From positions 24,837,059 to 24,901,058 of the forward strand of contig NC_066313.1 in NCBI RefSeq assembly GCF_022539315.1: a stretch of 64,000 nucleotides of DNA. Direction: 5' to 3'. Positions 38,901-53,900 of this stretch are shown here, one piece after another; position 1 is the stretch's first letter; each line of letters starts with the position of its first letter. The notes beneath the pieces were generated by a model. That model was not told the DNA's origin, did not search any database, and saw nothing but the letters and a program-made list of their open reading frames with translations. Source of the stretch: Serinus canaria (Eukaryota > Chordata > Aves > Passeriformes > Fringillidae). The position numbers were made by a program, and so were the translations under genes.

Positions 38901-41900
38901 CATCCAAACCCAGCTGGGCAAGCTAATGGGCATCAGGAGGTCTGCATGCACAAACTTAAATGGGAGGCTGATACATGCACTACAGTGATACGCAGTTTGC
39001 CTGGGGAAGCAGGGTGCACCCAGGGCTCCTGCAGGGACAACATGGCACTGCCTCTAGCTGCAGAGCAGGTGCCTGGGTCTTCCCAGCTCTATTCTCCTGA
39101 CAGGTAATTTCAAGAGACACTGCCATCAGGTCTACACACACCCAGAGGTGGCTCAACTTGCAGAGTACATCACTGCAGTCACTTAAACACAGGGCTTTTG
39201 AACTCCACTACGTGGTCTGGCCCCAAACCAGTAAGGGTAAGCAATTAGTACCAGCCACATGTGAAGACAACAATCTGAGCACTTGCCCATCTCACCTTTC
39301 TCCCCACCCTGGAGACAGTGATGAGGCATCAGGGACTTGCTATGAGCTTCAGTCATGCCCTGGGCTAGAAGGAGAGGGCTCCAAGCCCTGCTAGTGACCC
39401 CGAGGCTCTCCATGCCTCCTGCGTTCCTAGAAGAGGGATCACTGCTTGAATCACCTCCAACAGCATGAACTATTCTCTAATACTTCCTGAGCCCTTCCCA
39501 GGACGTTTTGCTTTCTGCCCTGTGGCCTGGCTGGGCCGCATTTCAGAGATGAAAGGCTGTGAGCACACACAGATGCCGGCATCCTTACGCATTCCTGGCT
39601 CAAAAGTTTTCCTCGAAGCAGCTGCAGCTGCACTGCCAGGGAGGAGCAGCTGCCTCCCAGCCCAGAGAGAGAACTGCAAACCCCTGCTTGCCAGGTATGC
39701 TGCGAGATCCCAGCCCTGACCCCTCTGGCTATGGGACCAGCTCTGTGACCCCCTTGAGTCCCCAGCTAGCCCAGCAGAAACCAAGGCAGCTTTCTTGCTT
39801 TCCCTGAGAGTTACAACTGCCTTAAGGAGACATGGTGTGAAATGTAAAAGCCGTGATGCTATCAGCACGCAAACTTGCTCAATAAAAACATGTGTTTCTC
39901 ATCTGTTTTGTCCTCATGGCTCCCAGAGCTCGTCACAGATCAAGCATGTGAAGCACCGCTGCCCACAGCTGGGAAACGTGTGCTATAGGGAGGGAACCCA
40001 AAGAGCACTCAAGGTCTTGGGCAGAAAATTCAGGGTTTGTGCAACACCAAAGCAGTCAGTAGGGCAGGCACTTGGAGGGCTGCAATACAGACATCTGCAC
40101 ACATCCATCTCCCCTGCCCAGCTCTAGCACAAGCCAAACCAAACTGCCAACCCCAAATGCTGAAGGGAAGCTTTTTCATAGTTTCAGAGTGCAGCTCAGC
40201 CCCATCACAATGCTACAGGGAGACTCTGCCAGTGGTCGGGCAGAATTTCAGCCCAACATACTGTCCCCTCAGTGGTTCCCACTTAAATTCAGGATTTGTG
40301 CAGAAGCTCAGCCCTGATCCTCCACAAGCAAGAAAAGGTGGCTCCCTGAAAGATGGCCTCCTCTGTACTACTCCAAATCCAACCTTTTGTTCTGACAGGA
40401 TGAAGCTGGCACAGCTCAGGAGATCAGATGGGAGCTCTCAAGTATCACACCAGCCTGTGGCACCAGCTGCTGGCAGAGATAAGCTTAAAGCCTGTGTGGA
40501 AGCTGTAGCCCTCTCTCTCTCACACATAGCTAAGATAGAGAATTATAAACACAACCTTTTAAAAAAAAACCCAACAAAACAACACAAATCCATCAGAATC
40601 TGTGGAAGAGTAACCACCAAACCAGCTGGATCCAATGTCTTGGGAAGATCTCAATTCCCTCATGCTTTGTGCATACAAACCAGAGGCACACCAACAGACA
40701 AGGGGCAGAGATCTCTTAGAAATTCCATGGCATTCCCTTAGCTGGCCACTCAGTACATTCCTCCATGCAGGGGAGTCCCTGTCACAGGAGCTGGCCTGCA
40801 GTTGCTGTGTACTATATAGTTTATCATATCGTTTGAGGCAAGGGCTCCCTTATTTCCCTCCCCGTCATGTCTGAGGTGGGCTGAATTAATTGCATGTGCT
40901 TTTTCTGTGAGCGGATAAATTGCACCACTGCCATATGCACACAAGACAGATTATAGCCAAAGTAAAGTGGCTGGTTTTGTGTGTCCTCTTCACACAGGTC
41001 CTTTCTCCTAATACATCCCCAAGACAATTCTTTTTTTCATACCACACAGCCAGTTAAATGGCCCCATTCCCACACCAACTTATTGAAATCACAAGGTAAG
41101 AAAAGGTGTCTTTGTGCCATCCAACTCATCACTAACTCATGGCTGCTGTAGGAGCTGTAGCTGGCACAGCTCTGTCCCTGCATCCCAGTGGGGCTGAACC
41201 TCTGGCCCCCTGGCACTGTCCTTTCCACCCTCAGCCTTGCTCTGGACAAGAGAATCCCAGGAAGGAAGAGCAAAAGTACCATTCCAGAGCAGAAATGTGT
41301 TGTTTTCTTCACACCACCAGTGTAGTGTGAGGTTTTCAGCAAGGTTGCTCCTGATAATAAACTCAGTCACCTGGAGTGTCTCTCTGCTACACAACCCTTT
41401 CTGCTGTCCATAGGCTGTTTAATTTCTCTCTCAAGTGCCAGACCTTCTGTTCATTAGCACTGAACTTTCTCCAGTTGCCAGCAGCTCTCATTGCTCTGTG
41501 TTGCCAACTGTAGTCTGCTTCCTGTCCTGTGTCGTTCCCTCTCATGATTGATTTTTACTCCTGTAACTTTGTCCTTGTGGAAACTTCATTTCCTCAAGGT
41601 GCTTGGGCAGTCACAGTCTTTGATATCTTTCTAATGCTTTGGAGTAAATGAACTTTAGCCCCCCACTCCCTGCCTGTCCAGATGACTTTCCTTGCCCACT
41701 TTCTCAGCACACTGCTCCTCCTGCCCTCCAGCACTAGTCCCTATCACCAACTCTTGCTTTCAGTGGAATCACACAGCTGGGACATACACAGGGCTGGGAG
41801 TCACCAAGTCCATCTCCATGTTACCCCTACTTCCTCTTGTGCAACTCCATTTACATGACACTGATTAAAGGCTGCTATTTTTGACTGTCTCACACCCACA

Positions 41901-44900
41901 GAAAGCCTGGTCTTAAAACTGTCTTATAGTTATAAACCTTCCCCTATGTCAAGGCTGACTGTGTTCATGGCTGATTCATCCATATTTATTCACACTGGCA
42001 TAGGAATGAATAAATTCTATGCTTTTGTTACTCTAAGCATATGACTTCTATACTTTAACTCAAACAACATATTTCCCTCCCTGGCATTTCACTCCCTTGT
42101 CTTGCTCAGCATAAGGAAGGAAAAGAGAAAGCAAAACCAGATGTCTGACCTAATAAATAATGCTCTTTTATAAAAGTGATTTCTGTTTTGATTGTTATCA
42201 ACAATACTTTTAAAGAAACATGAGATCCAAAAATCTCCTATTGCATTGAAATCTGGGGGACAGGCCAAATCAGAGGTGAAAATATGTAGTTTACCACCAT
42301 TTTATGGCCAGAAGAGGGCAAAGAAAGGTTACAAACCTGAATTTAATATTTTCACTGCAGTGCAAGTTTAGCTAAGGTTCTAATCAGGACAGTAAGCCAT
42401 TATCATCAAATTCCTGTTCCTTCCAGGGTAAAAGAATCCTGTGTATAAGATGTGACATGCGAGATTAGGAATGGAGAAAAAGTAGAATGGGTTTACTCAT
42501 GGTTTCAATAGTCTGGGAACAAACAAACAACATGAGGCAGCTCTAGTTTTGTTTCAGAGAGGGAACAACCACCTCCAGAACTAAATCCCCTACTGTTTTG
42601 GAGCTGATATCCATTATTGGCCATGCTGTTGCCTCAGTGGGCAGCTGAGAGACAAAAGACAGCATTTTCCCCACATTGTAAACCTTCTCCAATAAACCAG
42701 GGCTATGTTTCAAATGATTTGTAACTGCCTCTAAACCTGCAATTAAAAATGCCACACTACAGGCAAAAATTGCCATGGATGCTCGGGATCTCTGCAGGTA
42801 TCTAAGTGCCCATGCACTACAGATAGAGCATGCAGAGATTCCAGGAACAATTCCCAGGACCCAGGGAGGAGGAGGAGGGTAGAGATGCTGCTAGAGACTA
42901 GCTCATATCTGGCTCTCCCCTTTTTTCCCCCTAGCTTTAATTCCCATGGAAAGAAACAATTTAATTTTTTGTGCAGGCTTTTGCAAAATCTCTTCAGCAA
43001 GACCACATGTTCATCTTCCTTGTTCCTTGAATAGCCCTTGTGATCCTGCTTCCCAGAAGGCTGGTTAATCACAGATGGATTCAGAGACCCTTGCCAGCCC
43101 TTTGCCTCCCACAGTCCAGGCAAGGCATTCCATGCTTCTCCCCAGCACAGGGACCTGACCCTGAGGAACTGGAGACCTCCAGCAAATCCTCTGCTGGCAT
43201 CTCCAACAGAAGGCATCAGACCACACAGACTTAGCTGTCCTCTCTTTGATGAAGAATGCTCCTTCTGGGCAAATTTGAGGCTTGTTTTGGGATGCAGAGG
43301 ATAGAGAAAAAGGGAGGGAGGAAAGCTGCATTGTTGTCTCTCCATTTTTGGCTGCTCTTTGGGTAAATAATGGACTTCTGTCTCCAGGGCTGCTAATCAG
43401 CTCTAAATGCCCTCAAAGAAAGCAAACAACAGCACAATAGGAAAGCCCAGAAATAAATCCATTTCATTATAAATTCATTTTGTTTTCATTCCATTTTTCT
43501 TGCTAGCAAGAAATTTAGGTTAAGCTAAGCACTTTCTTTTCCCAGCAATCTCTGCTGGCTGTCGGCTAATGCAACAGAAAATTAGGCTTTTGACAGTGTA
43601 ATGGCTTTGTTATGAAAAAAATGCAATTATATTATTTCCCAATATAAATTCTACAGCATTAAGTGTCTGAGCAATACAGCATTGTCCTTGAAGCTGTTGG
43701 TAAAGGAATTTTACATGAAGAAATAGCAGGATGACCAGCCTTCATGGGAGATTCATTTTACTGCATAGCTCTCCATTGCTCAGAAATACAGACAAGATTT
43801 CATAGCAGGGACACAACCCAGATAACTGTGGTACACAAGCTTTTGCCTCTAAGCTGCTTGCAGTTGTGTCACCAGAACTGGAGACTGGACCACCTGAAGA
43901 CTCCTCCACAGCACACAATAAACTAAGTCAATTCATCAGTCTCAGCTCATCTTCCTGCTGGTGCTTCTAACAAACTCCTTAGCTATAGCTATGGCTGATA
44001 ACCCAGGAGTAAGGAGGAAGAGTTTAGAGAAAATGGAGTGAATTCCTAACAGATATCACAGATATTCCAGTAATCCTCCATGTCCAGGCTAATCCCAGCA
44101 AAGCTCCTTGAAGTTCAGCTGTGGACAGGAATACCCTGAGGCAGCAGAAGCCACCAGGGGCTGGCTGACAGAGCGCAATCCGCTCCTGAACACCACAAAG
44201 GGAAAAACTGAGGAGCTGCATGGTTTTGGGATGGGCACAGAGCACCAGGGCTCAGAGGCTGTGCTTACCTTGGGAAATTCAAGAGAGCCAGGCACTAGCA
44301 GGAAAACCCCAGGCATCCAAGCTCAGAGAATAGGGCCAATGGTGTGGTCTGCAAGTTCTCAGATATGGTTTAGGGGTTAGCACAGACCCCCAGTAACCAA
44401 GAAGTAATTCACATGCAGCATCTCTAAGTAAGAGCTAAGACAGTCTAACAGCAGCATAGATGTTGGCCATTTGGTCTCCCTTAGCCCCACAGCTGACAAA
44501 CCCATGCATGTTTAATTTAATAATGCAGACATGGCCAAAGCCATGGCAGAATCTCAGCCACAGCCTGTAAGGAGTCAAGTACCACGATGGGAAATGTAGC
44601 AAAGGCCAAGGTAAAGGCATAATTTTCCACACATCTGGAATTTGCAAGACATCCTTGTGACTGGAAAATACAAAGACATGCCAAGCTGTGTATATGAAAC
44701 AGCAGCTCTCATCCCCCTCCAACTTTACTTGGGTTTGTACTTCACAGCTTGACCTCCTCTAAAGGAGGAGGAATGGAGAGGAGCTGAGCCAGCAGGTTCA
44801 TGGAATTCCAGGTGTTGTTGAATGAACCCACACTGTTATGGGTGTAACAGGTAGCACCCAATGCTTAAAAGCAGCCTGACACTTTCTCTTATGAAAAGAT

Positions 44901-47900
44901 CTTTTCCACTGCTGAGAACTTTGCCAGCACTGAACTGCTCAGGTTGAAATGTTTCATGTCAGAAGTTTGCCTCAGGGTGACTTTTCCTTTTAAAGTGTCA
45001 ACAGAAAAAGGTCAGTGGTTTCTAAGAACAAGATTAAGTTGTTTTGTCCATGTCTGAGGAATTGTTAAAGTTGTGCTCAGAACACAGAGCAGACCTCAGC
45101 ACCTCTGCAAGAGCCTGAATTTGGTGGAAGAGTCAGCCTGGTGCCTCTTGCTTGTGGGAAGACAGCCACATCTCAAGGTCCATAGCAATTTAGTATGTGT
45201 TTGTGGAAATCACCAATTTACACACAGTGACCGTTCTAGCACCTTTTTACTTCTAAAACTTCAGTCTCTGCTGAGAACAATCTTTCCCCTTACAGCTCAC
45301 TGATCCAAATTACATTGCTCAAACACGAGCCAAACAGGAGTGCCAAATGAGCTCGCCTCTGGGATTGCAGGATTTCACAGGCATTTGTTGTGTGGGGTAC
45401 AGCAACGAGCAATGAAATGAAAGGCAGGGAGGCTACATCTCCCTTCCAGGTCATCCATCATTACAGCCAGCAAGGCTGAGGCCAGAAGAAAACAGGACAA
45501 ATGGTACAAGGGTGAAGAACTGAATCAGCAGATGGTTTTTGTAGAAAAGGCACGCTCAGGACATGACTGAGAGCACAGAGAAGCAGCTGGCAGTTAGGGC
45601 ATGACCATCCCCTGGAGCTAGAGTCCCCTTGGGACCTGAATTGTGTGGCAGCAGATCTCAGTGGGTGCTTTATGTTCCCTCATCATGGAACCACATAGTG
45701 GGATGAAGCTCAGAGCCTGAATGAGTACTGCAGCAGTTTGAATTCACAGGTACCACAAACCCTTTGCCTGTGAAGATGGCTGAGCTATTGCTGCTCCACT
45801 CATGAAAATTCCCTCTGAGTTACTGGGTAAGCACATACTGTGGAGCCAAGCACAAAGGTCATGTCTGACCTTCATCTTTTCTTGTTTTATTTTCTCAAAA
45901 GAGAAGCATAGCACTGTGCTCTTCACCATACAGAGTCAGTGGTTGTCACCACATCTCTAGACAGAGGATGAAAACCACCTGGATGTGATGACTTTATTTG
46001 CTTGTCTTTGGTTAAAGCAAGAGAGATGGAGTAACAGCCTACCTTACAGAGGTTTGACAGCTGCTCAAGTAATTATGCAGCAATTTAAGCAGCAAAAAGT
46101 CTGGTTACTAGTGAGAGCACCTGAGTGGATGGAATGAAAATGTGTCACGGGAGATTAAGGTTAGATATTTGGAAAAGGTTCTTCACCCAGAGGGTGGCTG
46201 AGCACTGGAATAGGCTCCCCAGGGAAGTGGACACAGCACCAAGCCTGACAGAGTTCAAGAAGTGTTTGTACAATGCTCTAGGGCACATGGTGCGACTCTT
46301 GGGGTGTCCTGTGCAGGGCCAGGAGTGGGACTCTGTGATCCTTGTGGGTCCTTTCCAACTCAGGGTATTTTATGATTTTAAATGCTCTAGTGGGCTGAGA
46401 TAGATGATGCAGCAGACAGCAAAATAAAATTATAGATGCTCTGTACCACAGAAGAAAAAAACATTGAGGAATAACAAACAAACTAGTCAGAGCTCAGCAC
46501 TACAGGTCCCATGTGTCTTCTTCCCCAATACCAGCAGCCATACAAGCAGCATATATCTCCCCCCCAAAAAATTAATTTTTCACAGCAGCTGGAGCTGCAC
46601 CTCAACAGATTTATACCTTCGAGCTCAGGAATATGGGATAGGGAGGTACTAAAGACAAAACAAAGGTGGAAGAAAGAGATACATGACAAGGCAACGGCCC
46701 CCACAGATGTGAAGGGTACCTGCATGTCACCAATTCCGCCCTGAGCAATGAAGGTGATTGTGCCAGATTTTGGGAAATGTCCCAGAAACCTAGAAGTTTA
46801 TAGTGGCAGCAGAAGCCAAGATCTCTGCACAGACAGCAATTCTCCAATTACCAAAGCCAGGTCAGTTGGCTTAGGGACAGGTTATTTCCATGGGGTTTTT
46901 TGCTTGCTCATTTAGTGGTAACATTTTTATGTGTCTCTGTTTTCCCATACAACAGCAAGAAGCCAGACACCGTGAATTTCTGGTAGCCTCCCTAATCAGA
47001 GGGTATGTCTGTGATGCAGCTTGGAAACACAACCCTAACCTTGCTTTCAACCACTAGGGCTCCCAACTGCTACTCCTTGAATCAGAGGTGACACTGCTGA
47101 TGATCTGAGCTTGGCTTTGCATCCTCCTGGGAACCACGTGAAGACTGACATTCCCCTTTTTACCTTTTGTATCCAGCTTTACATGCCTCCCTTTAACCTT
47201 CTCCCTCAAATAGAAAAATCATCTGATCTGCTTCAGTTCTTCTGCCAGGGGAGATATTCCTCCAAACAGCCGGACATTCACAGAGGTTGGAAATGCTTAG
47301 TGATACAGAAAGGAAACAAAAGCCTTCAGCCTCGCTGGAAACCCAGCCCACAGCACCAGCCTAACACTGCCTGAAAATATTCCCTCTGATGTGAAAAGCT
47401 CAGGTCCACAAAGTAAGGGCAGTGGCCATGCTCTCCCTTTGCAACAATGCAGAAATGGCTGAGTTAATCTTTCTCCACAAACCTCCTTGTTTGTGGAGCT
47501 ATCTAGACACCAGAGACATGTGTGGCAGGCTGAAACTTGGTGTTTTTCATACTTTATGTCAAAATCAAATCAAAGGCAGGGGAGCACACTTAGTTTGGAC
47601 ATATTTTAAGTTAAACATACATAAAATATTTGGCAAACTTCCCTTGCTTAATGCAGTATAAACAATTTTGGTATTCCACAGAAAATTTCCCATTTTATGA
47701 ATGCAGTGAGTAACTAAAGAGAAGGTCATACTATTCTTAAAGTCTTCAATAAGCACAGGACAGCCCCAGCTTCTGCGACAACTTTAGCAAAGTCCATGTA
47801 TGACATTAAGTGGTTCATTTGCAGCCAGGGCTGCACTGGGAGGTGAGAGGAAATATTCCTGTAGGATGGTAGGTTCTCCTGCAGAACCCAAGTGAAGACA

Positions 47901-50900
47901 AGCCAATTTTTGCCATTACTTTCTGAGGGGAAAAAAATAAACTCTGATAGATACAAACCTGAGGCAGACTAAAGGTTTCAGAAGGCAGCCTCTGGCAAAT
48001 CCAACTGCAGCAGTTTAAGACATTAGCTTGCACAGCTGTCTGCCAGCCTTGGCTGTCCACCTTGTTGGCTAGCCAGAATTTACTGCTCCTCTAATAAAGT
48101 CAGCAGAAAGAAATACATGCTTGTGCCTCAGCCACTACACTTTGCAGCCCAGCATATTAGACTGCATTGCTGATGATTGGTGAGATCCCAGACTGTACAT
48201 TGAAGGAGAGAAAGAACAGATAAGAACAGAACATAATGTCTTCCTTGTCATGAAGGGCTTAGAAGAGACTTGAAAGAAGAGGCAAATAAAGATGTTAATT
48301 CTACAGAATTAACATCTAAAGAAAGATGTTTGTTCTACAGAAGTTGATGTAGCATTCTTTGCTGTTGGAAAGGTTGGTTTGGCTATCTACTGCTCCCCAT
48401 GGGGGCAGGGAGCTGTAGGTGCAAAAAATAAAGCCAGGTCTGCCAGAGTTATCAGCACTGCTCATGCTCTCACCAGCTCAGAGCCCACGGTAAAAGTAGG
48501 AGCATCCTCCATTGCCTAACTGGGTATAAGGAAGCCCTCCTGACCCTAATACCTGCACTACTGACACCACCTTCCCCCCTATCAGGGCTCCCCTCCAGTA
48601 ATGACATCACCTGAATGTAGAAGCAGTCTATTTTCACAATTCCCAATGCAAGACCCTCTACTCCTATTAAGAGCAGATTTCAGATGTAAAGTACAATGTG
48701 CTGAAAGAAAATAAGATAGGAAATTTAGAAGGGACAATAGGTTTTATTTTTTGACAAAGATTTTAGAAAACCCAGGAAATTCACACACCCAAAGCATTTA
48801 TTAAAACTATGTCCCTAGAGCCAGCTTTGACTAAGCATGCCAGGAAATCACTGGTAGCCTTTGAATACTGAGAAAAAAACTTAAAAGTACATATAGTGTA
48901 TTGTAGATGTAAATCTCATGTACTGGATTGTCCCACTTGCTTTGTTAAACAAAGCTACACTAGACACTACCCGTACTAATGTGCAGACTGTAGGAAATGT
49001 TACAAGACAACATGATCAACTTCACCCAAAATTATTTTAGAAATAGCATGTGATACTGTAGCAATGTATTGAGCCACAATTAATGAATGTAAAGTGCTGC
49101 AGGCCATCTGGAAGTTTTGCAATTAATGAAAGTAGAATACTGTGCAACAAAAGGTTCAGGAACTCAACAAGGAACATTTTGAGTTCTTGGTTTGTTTTGG
49201 AAAGAAAGTCAATCTTACTTTTCAGCTCCCCAGTAACTTGGGTTAGCTCAGTTTGAGATAACCTAAAAACAAGCAAACAAACAAAACCAAAAATACCCAC
49301 TGAAAAAACCCCACTACCCAAAGAAGCCCCAAAAGCTCCTTACTGAAGGCCTAACAGCGCTCCTGGAATAAAACTCGCCAAGTCCAAAGTCTTGCCCCAG
49401 TCCTTCCCTATCAAACACCCAGACCCTCTGAGGGTGTAGGCACTTCAGGTCAGCCACAGGTAAGATACAAGCCCTAGAAAATAGTCCCACTAAGCTGAAG
49501 GGATGGTGTGTGTGTGCTCCTTTTGCCTATGGCAAAAGCAAGATATGGCAAATAATCTTAGATTAAATCTTAGAATAATCCTAATCTTAAATAATGAAAG
49601 ATTTACTGCAATCATAACACCCAACAACTTCATCACAGCCTAGGCAAATCCAGCTGCTGGCTCTGTGTTCCTCCTTGTGTTTTAAATGCTCCAGCACCTC
49701 TAATTCCCGAGCCACTTCAATACAGTAACTCACCAAAGAGTGGCTAAGTATCTTACCGTGAACATGAATGTCTTCCACATTGGTGCTGGTCTTTAAAAAC
49801 CTCTCACTCATGAGGCCTTGACACCAATTCTCACTTACTGGGGGAACCACACCCCTTACCCATGAATGTCTTACTCGCTCTTGTCCTTGGCAGCCCTGAC
49901 ACTGTGAAACACATACACAAACACAGTCCAGCCTTTCCGTCAGCAACATAAAGTCCAGGGTGTGGATGAAAATCAAGTCTCTAAAGGGGCACTGTTTGCA
50001 GCTGCTTCCTTCTCCCCTTTAGCAATGAATACAGCAAAGGTATCCCAACTGGTTGTGGAGCAGTTCCTGCTGAGGTGCTGCAGCTCTCTGCTTCATCTCC
50101 CATGGGAAAGCTACCCCACATTCAGTTACCAGTGCACACTGTGCCATAAGCACTGCAGGACACGCTCCATGACCTGTCCAGTCATCTCTGCTGCGCCATG
50201 GCAATCTCAGCCAAAGGCTGCTGCAGGCAGCCATGGCCACACTGCACTTCAGCTGTCCAAGCTTAATCCTCCAAGTCCTTTGTTACAGCAAAACACAATT
50301 GACTTTCATGAGCCTCATATCCTCCAAAATGCCAGGATGCCAGCATAGCCCTGCTATCCGGGATGCTGTTCTTCCAGTCACATCAATGTTCCATTAAATC
50401 TTGTTCCTCCACCTTCTCATATGTCATCAAACACACCAAGCAATAGTTTGTGAAATACATGCTTTACACCTCTGCATACTCCATAGATGGACTTCACCAT
50501 GCTTCTTCTTCTTACCTGAGTTTTGTACCTTCATCTGAGCCAAGACATTTTAATTCCTCTCCTCCCCACTTCCCTGTCAGAAACCATTCAACCACAGAGA
50601 GATCAGACTATAATAACACTGGGACCCCAGCCAGCAGTATGCAGTGTGCCTGACTTTTAACAGCTAAATCCTATAAAAAATAATGATGCTAATATGGGCA
50701 CTCCTCCCCAAGACATCCTAATGCTTTCAACAACCTCTTAGGAACACATAATGCTGCTGGATGGGACAGAGGCTGAAAGGAACTAATTTGGGACTCCTGG
50801 TGCTTACTGTGTGAACACCTGCTGACTAAACAAACAGGCCTAGGTATGAAAGCTGTATGCACACTCTCCACTGCTGTGTCAGCTGCTTCCTGAAAGCAGT

Positions 50901-53900
50901 CATGAACTGCACTGCATTATCACCTAAATGTGGTCATGGGGTAGAAAGCTCTTCTTTAAGAATCTTACATGCTGACACAGGATGTGTGAGGAAAATTCTA
51001 CTAAAACACCCACCTTGAAGTAGGTTCATACCACTATCATCATTTAGGAGACTAACTCCCCTGCTCTCCATGAATGTTAGATACATTATCTATCTTCAGC
51101 ACTAATCCAATACCACATGGGAAGTCTGTGGGAAGCCTTGCAAGTCCTGCCAGGTAAGCACATCCTCACCTTCCGCCAACAATTGCAGTTGTTCATGACA
51201 CTATCCTGCCATTTGCTGCAGGAGTATGAGCAAGGACACAAAGCCCTTCTCACACAGACTTAAGAGGATAAATGCTTCTGCATTCACCCTTCAGTCACAG
51301 TACCTTGCGTCCTTGAGCTCATCACCTAGTGTCCCCTGGCCTCTGCAATAAATGAACACTTAACAAGTTCCCCATTCTAGCAGGGGACCATGGACAAATG
51401 TCCTGTGGGGAGGTGGAAATCCCCCCTCACCTGTATGCTGCTGGAGGCTCTGAAGGAGAGGTTTTATGTGAGAGGAACCATGGGGACAGACCACAGCTTC
51501 TCTGAAAAAGCATGAAGGCATCCAAAAGACAAAGAAGCCAGCAAAGGGCTTCTGGGGGCTGTGGGGAATGTGATGGGGCAGAGAGGAAGGGCACCTCTTT
51601 TGCACTCCCTATGCTCCATTTTCCAATGTTTTCTCTCATGTCTGTAAAGACAAAAAATTAAAAACTATGCTCACCCTCATTCCAAACATCTAGAGTTATC
51701 CTGGGGGCAGAGTTCAGTTTTCAGTTACCTAAGGGCAGAGGAAAAAGAAGAGGGAGCACAAAGACAAAGCAGCACAGGAGATGCTCACCTTTCTTCAGGG
51801 CAGCTCACAGGCAGAGCAACTCACACGCTCTGTAACCACTTCTTTAGATGCATGTCTGAAGGAGGAGTGGCTAAAAGTCTAAAAATCACAGCCCTGAGAA
51901 ACAGGGCTTTGTTGTATCTTGCCAGACTTTTATTAAAAATTAGTTTCAAGCTTGCAGGAGAGCTTAGGGTGAAAGCATCACCTCAAGAAAGGGAACTATC
52001 TCCTTTCACCTCTCATCACTGGCAAAAAAAGACTTCCAACTAGCTTGCCCAAAGAAAAAGTGCATGAGCTTTCTTTATCTGACTGCCTCTGCTGCCCAGT
52101 AAAGGCTGCCATGCAGGAAGATGCCTTAAAGCTGTGAAAGCACAAACCTTTAGCCTCACCCATTTAGTTTTTCCAAGATGTGAACTGGAAGGGACCTGAG
52201 GCCAAGAAACACAGCCAGCTTTCCACTTTCTCTCAGAGGAGAAAAAAATCCAACATCCCTACTTAAGGACAAAAGTTAAAGACAAAGAGAGACCGTGCTC
52301 AGGGCACTGGCTGGGGAGCACAGGAGCCCCAGCAAGCTTCAGCTGAGGCTGCCTGAGGACAGGCTCCAGCTGGCTGAGGTGCTGCAGTTCGGCTGCTTGC
52401 CTCCTATAGGACACAAACTGTGCTGAGCACACCTCCTGGCCCCCAGACCAGTCAAATCTCACCTGTGAAGTTAAGAGGGTCAGAAAGCCCTCCAAATAGT
52501 GACCTTTAACTTAAGCATGTATTTCAGGAAACTCAAATTCAAGGCTTTAGCTGGTAACAACAACGGCACATTTGTGTACTAAGGGAGCACCCCCACTGTG
52601 AAAACTTCACCCGCTGTGCTTCCTGATGGGGTGTGTGTTAATGTGTATAAACTCCCTAGAAGGGCTCATAGTGGTTTTGCCTTTCTTCTTTTCACAATTT
52701 ACATTGCCCAGTATTGATGGATTCCCAGTAACAAGCACATAGAGGTGGCCTGTCATCACAGAGTGAGGGAGCACTAACACCCTGGCAAAGGGATGCACTG
52801 CATGGAGACCCAGTACTGAGCAAGAGGTTAGGAAACTCACCTTGCCAGATATGGCTTGAGGAGTTCAGACTGTTCAGTTTGCCAAAGACAGGACTGGGAG
52901 CAGTCCTTGTACAGACCACAGTTACAGCAGCAGGGAAGAGATGCACTGGACTAAAGGCTTCTTCTGTTTAGTGGATTAAACAGAAGATTCAGCATCTGTA
53001 GATCAAGACTAGACAAATGCAAGCCAGAAATGAGGTGTAACAGCATGTGGGTAATTAACCACTACAGCAACATACCAAACACAGTGGTATTTTCCATTTG
53101 TAGTAATTACTTAATCAAGACTAGATGTTTTTAAGACACATTGTAGAGTCCAGAGCAAGTGGAATTAATAAAAAAAAAATAGATATATGGGCTGTATTGT
53201 GCAAGAGGGCAGAACTAAAGCACAATAGCTCCTTCTGGTTTCACCATCTACTAATCTATGGGGAAAATTGCCCCTTTTAGTGTCAGTGGAGTTGGTAGAC
53301 AGTCATATTTTTAGAACAAGACATCTGATGTTTACATGAAATAGCAATAATAATACATTGTGTTACACCCACACCTCTAATCTGAAATTCTCTAAGCTCT
53401 TTACCATCACTATGTCAGCAAGCTGACAACTCAGTGTCTGATAAATTGGCATTATCATCCCCCTTTCATCCAGCTTGTGCTTTTTCAGAGTAGCTAATCA
53501 TCTGCTTACCATTTACATGGGAAACAGAACACTCAGGCTACCTGCCATCTTACTTTTAAGCCTTTTGGTGAGGAAATGGTCACATGGGTACCCTGCAGAA
53601 GCTGTCAGAGTGGAAAGCAGCTCAGCACACAGAACTGACCAGCAGCTGCCCTACTTCAGATGTTCATCCCCAATACAAACTTTATAGCATTCAAAAACTT
53701 GCCCAGGAAAATTCTGCCAACAAAATACTTTTGAAGAGCAGAAGTAGTAATTAAAGTGTTAAAAACAAGAGAGAAAGAGAGAGAGAGAAAGAAAGAATGC
53801 TTCCGAGTTGTTTTAACAAAATCTTCATATACAACGGACGGACAAAAAATAAAAAAAGAAGAAAGAAGAGTAATTTCCATTAGTTTCCATGACTACCAAT

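Noticed and set aside
42743..43345. Minus-strand open frame of 200 codons in FSTL1 intron 2
   Set aside because: No domain and no matching splice sites in FSTL1 phase. FSTL1 exons 2 and 3 already join to the expected protein, so no exon is missing here.
49587..49976. Minus-strand open frame of 129 codons with a Cys-rich stretch ([16 protein letters not shown])
   Set aside because: It looks a little like a ubiquitin-specific-protease zinc finger, but the order of Cys and His residues is wrong and no splice context supports an exon. Most likely chance.
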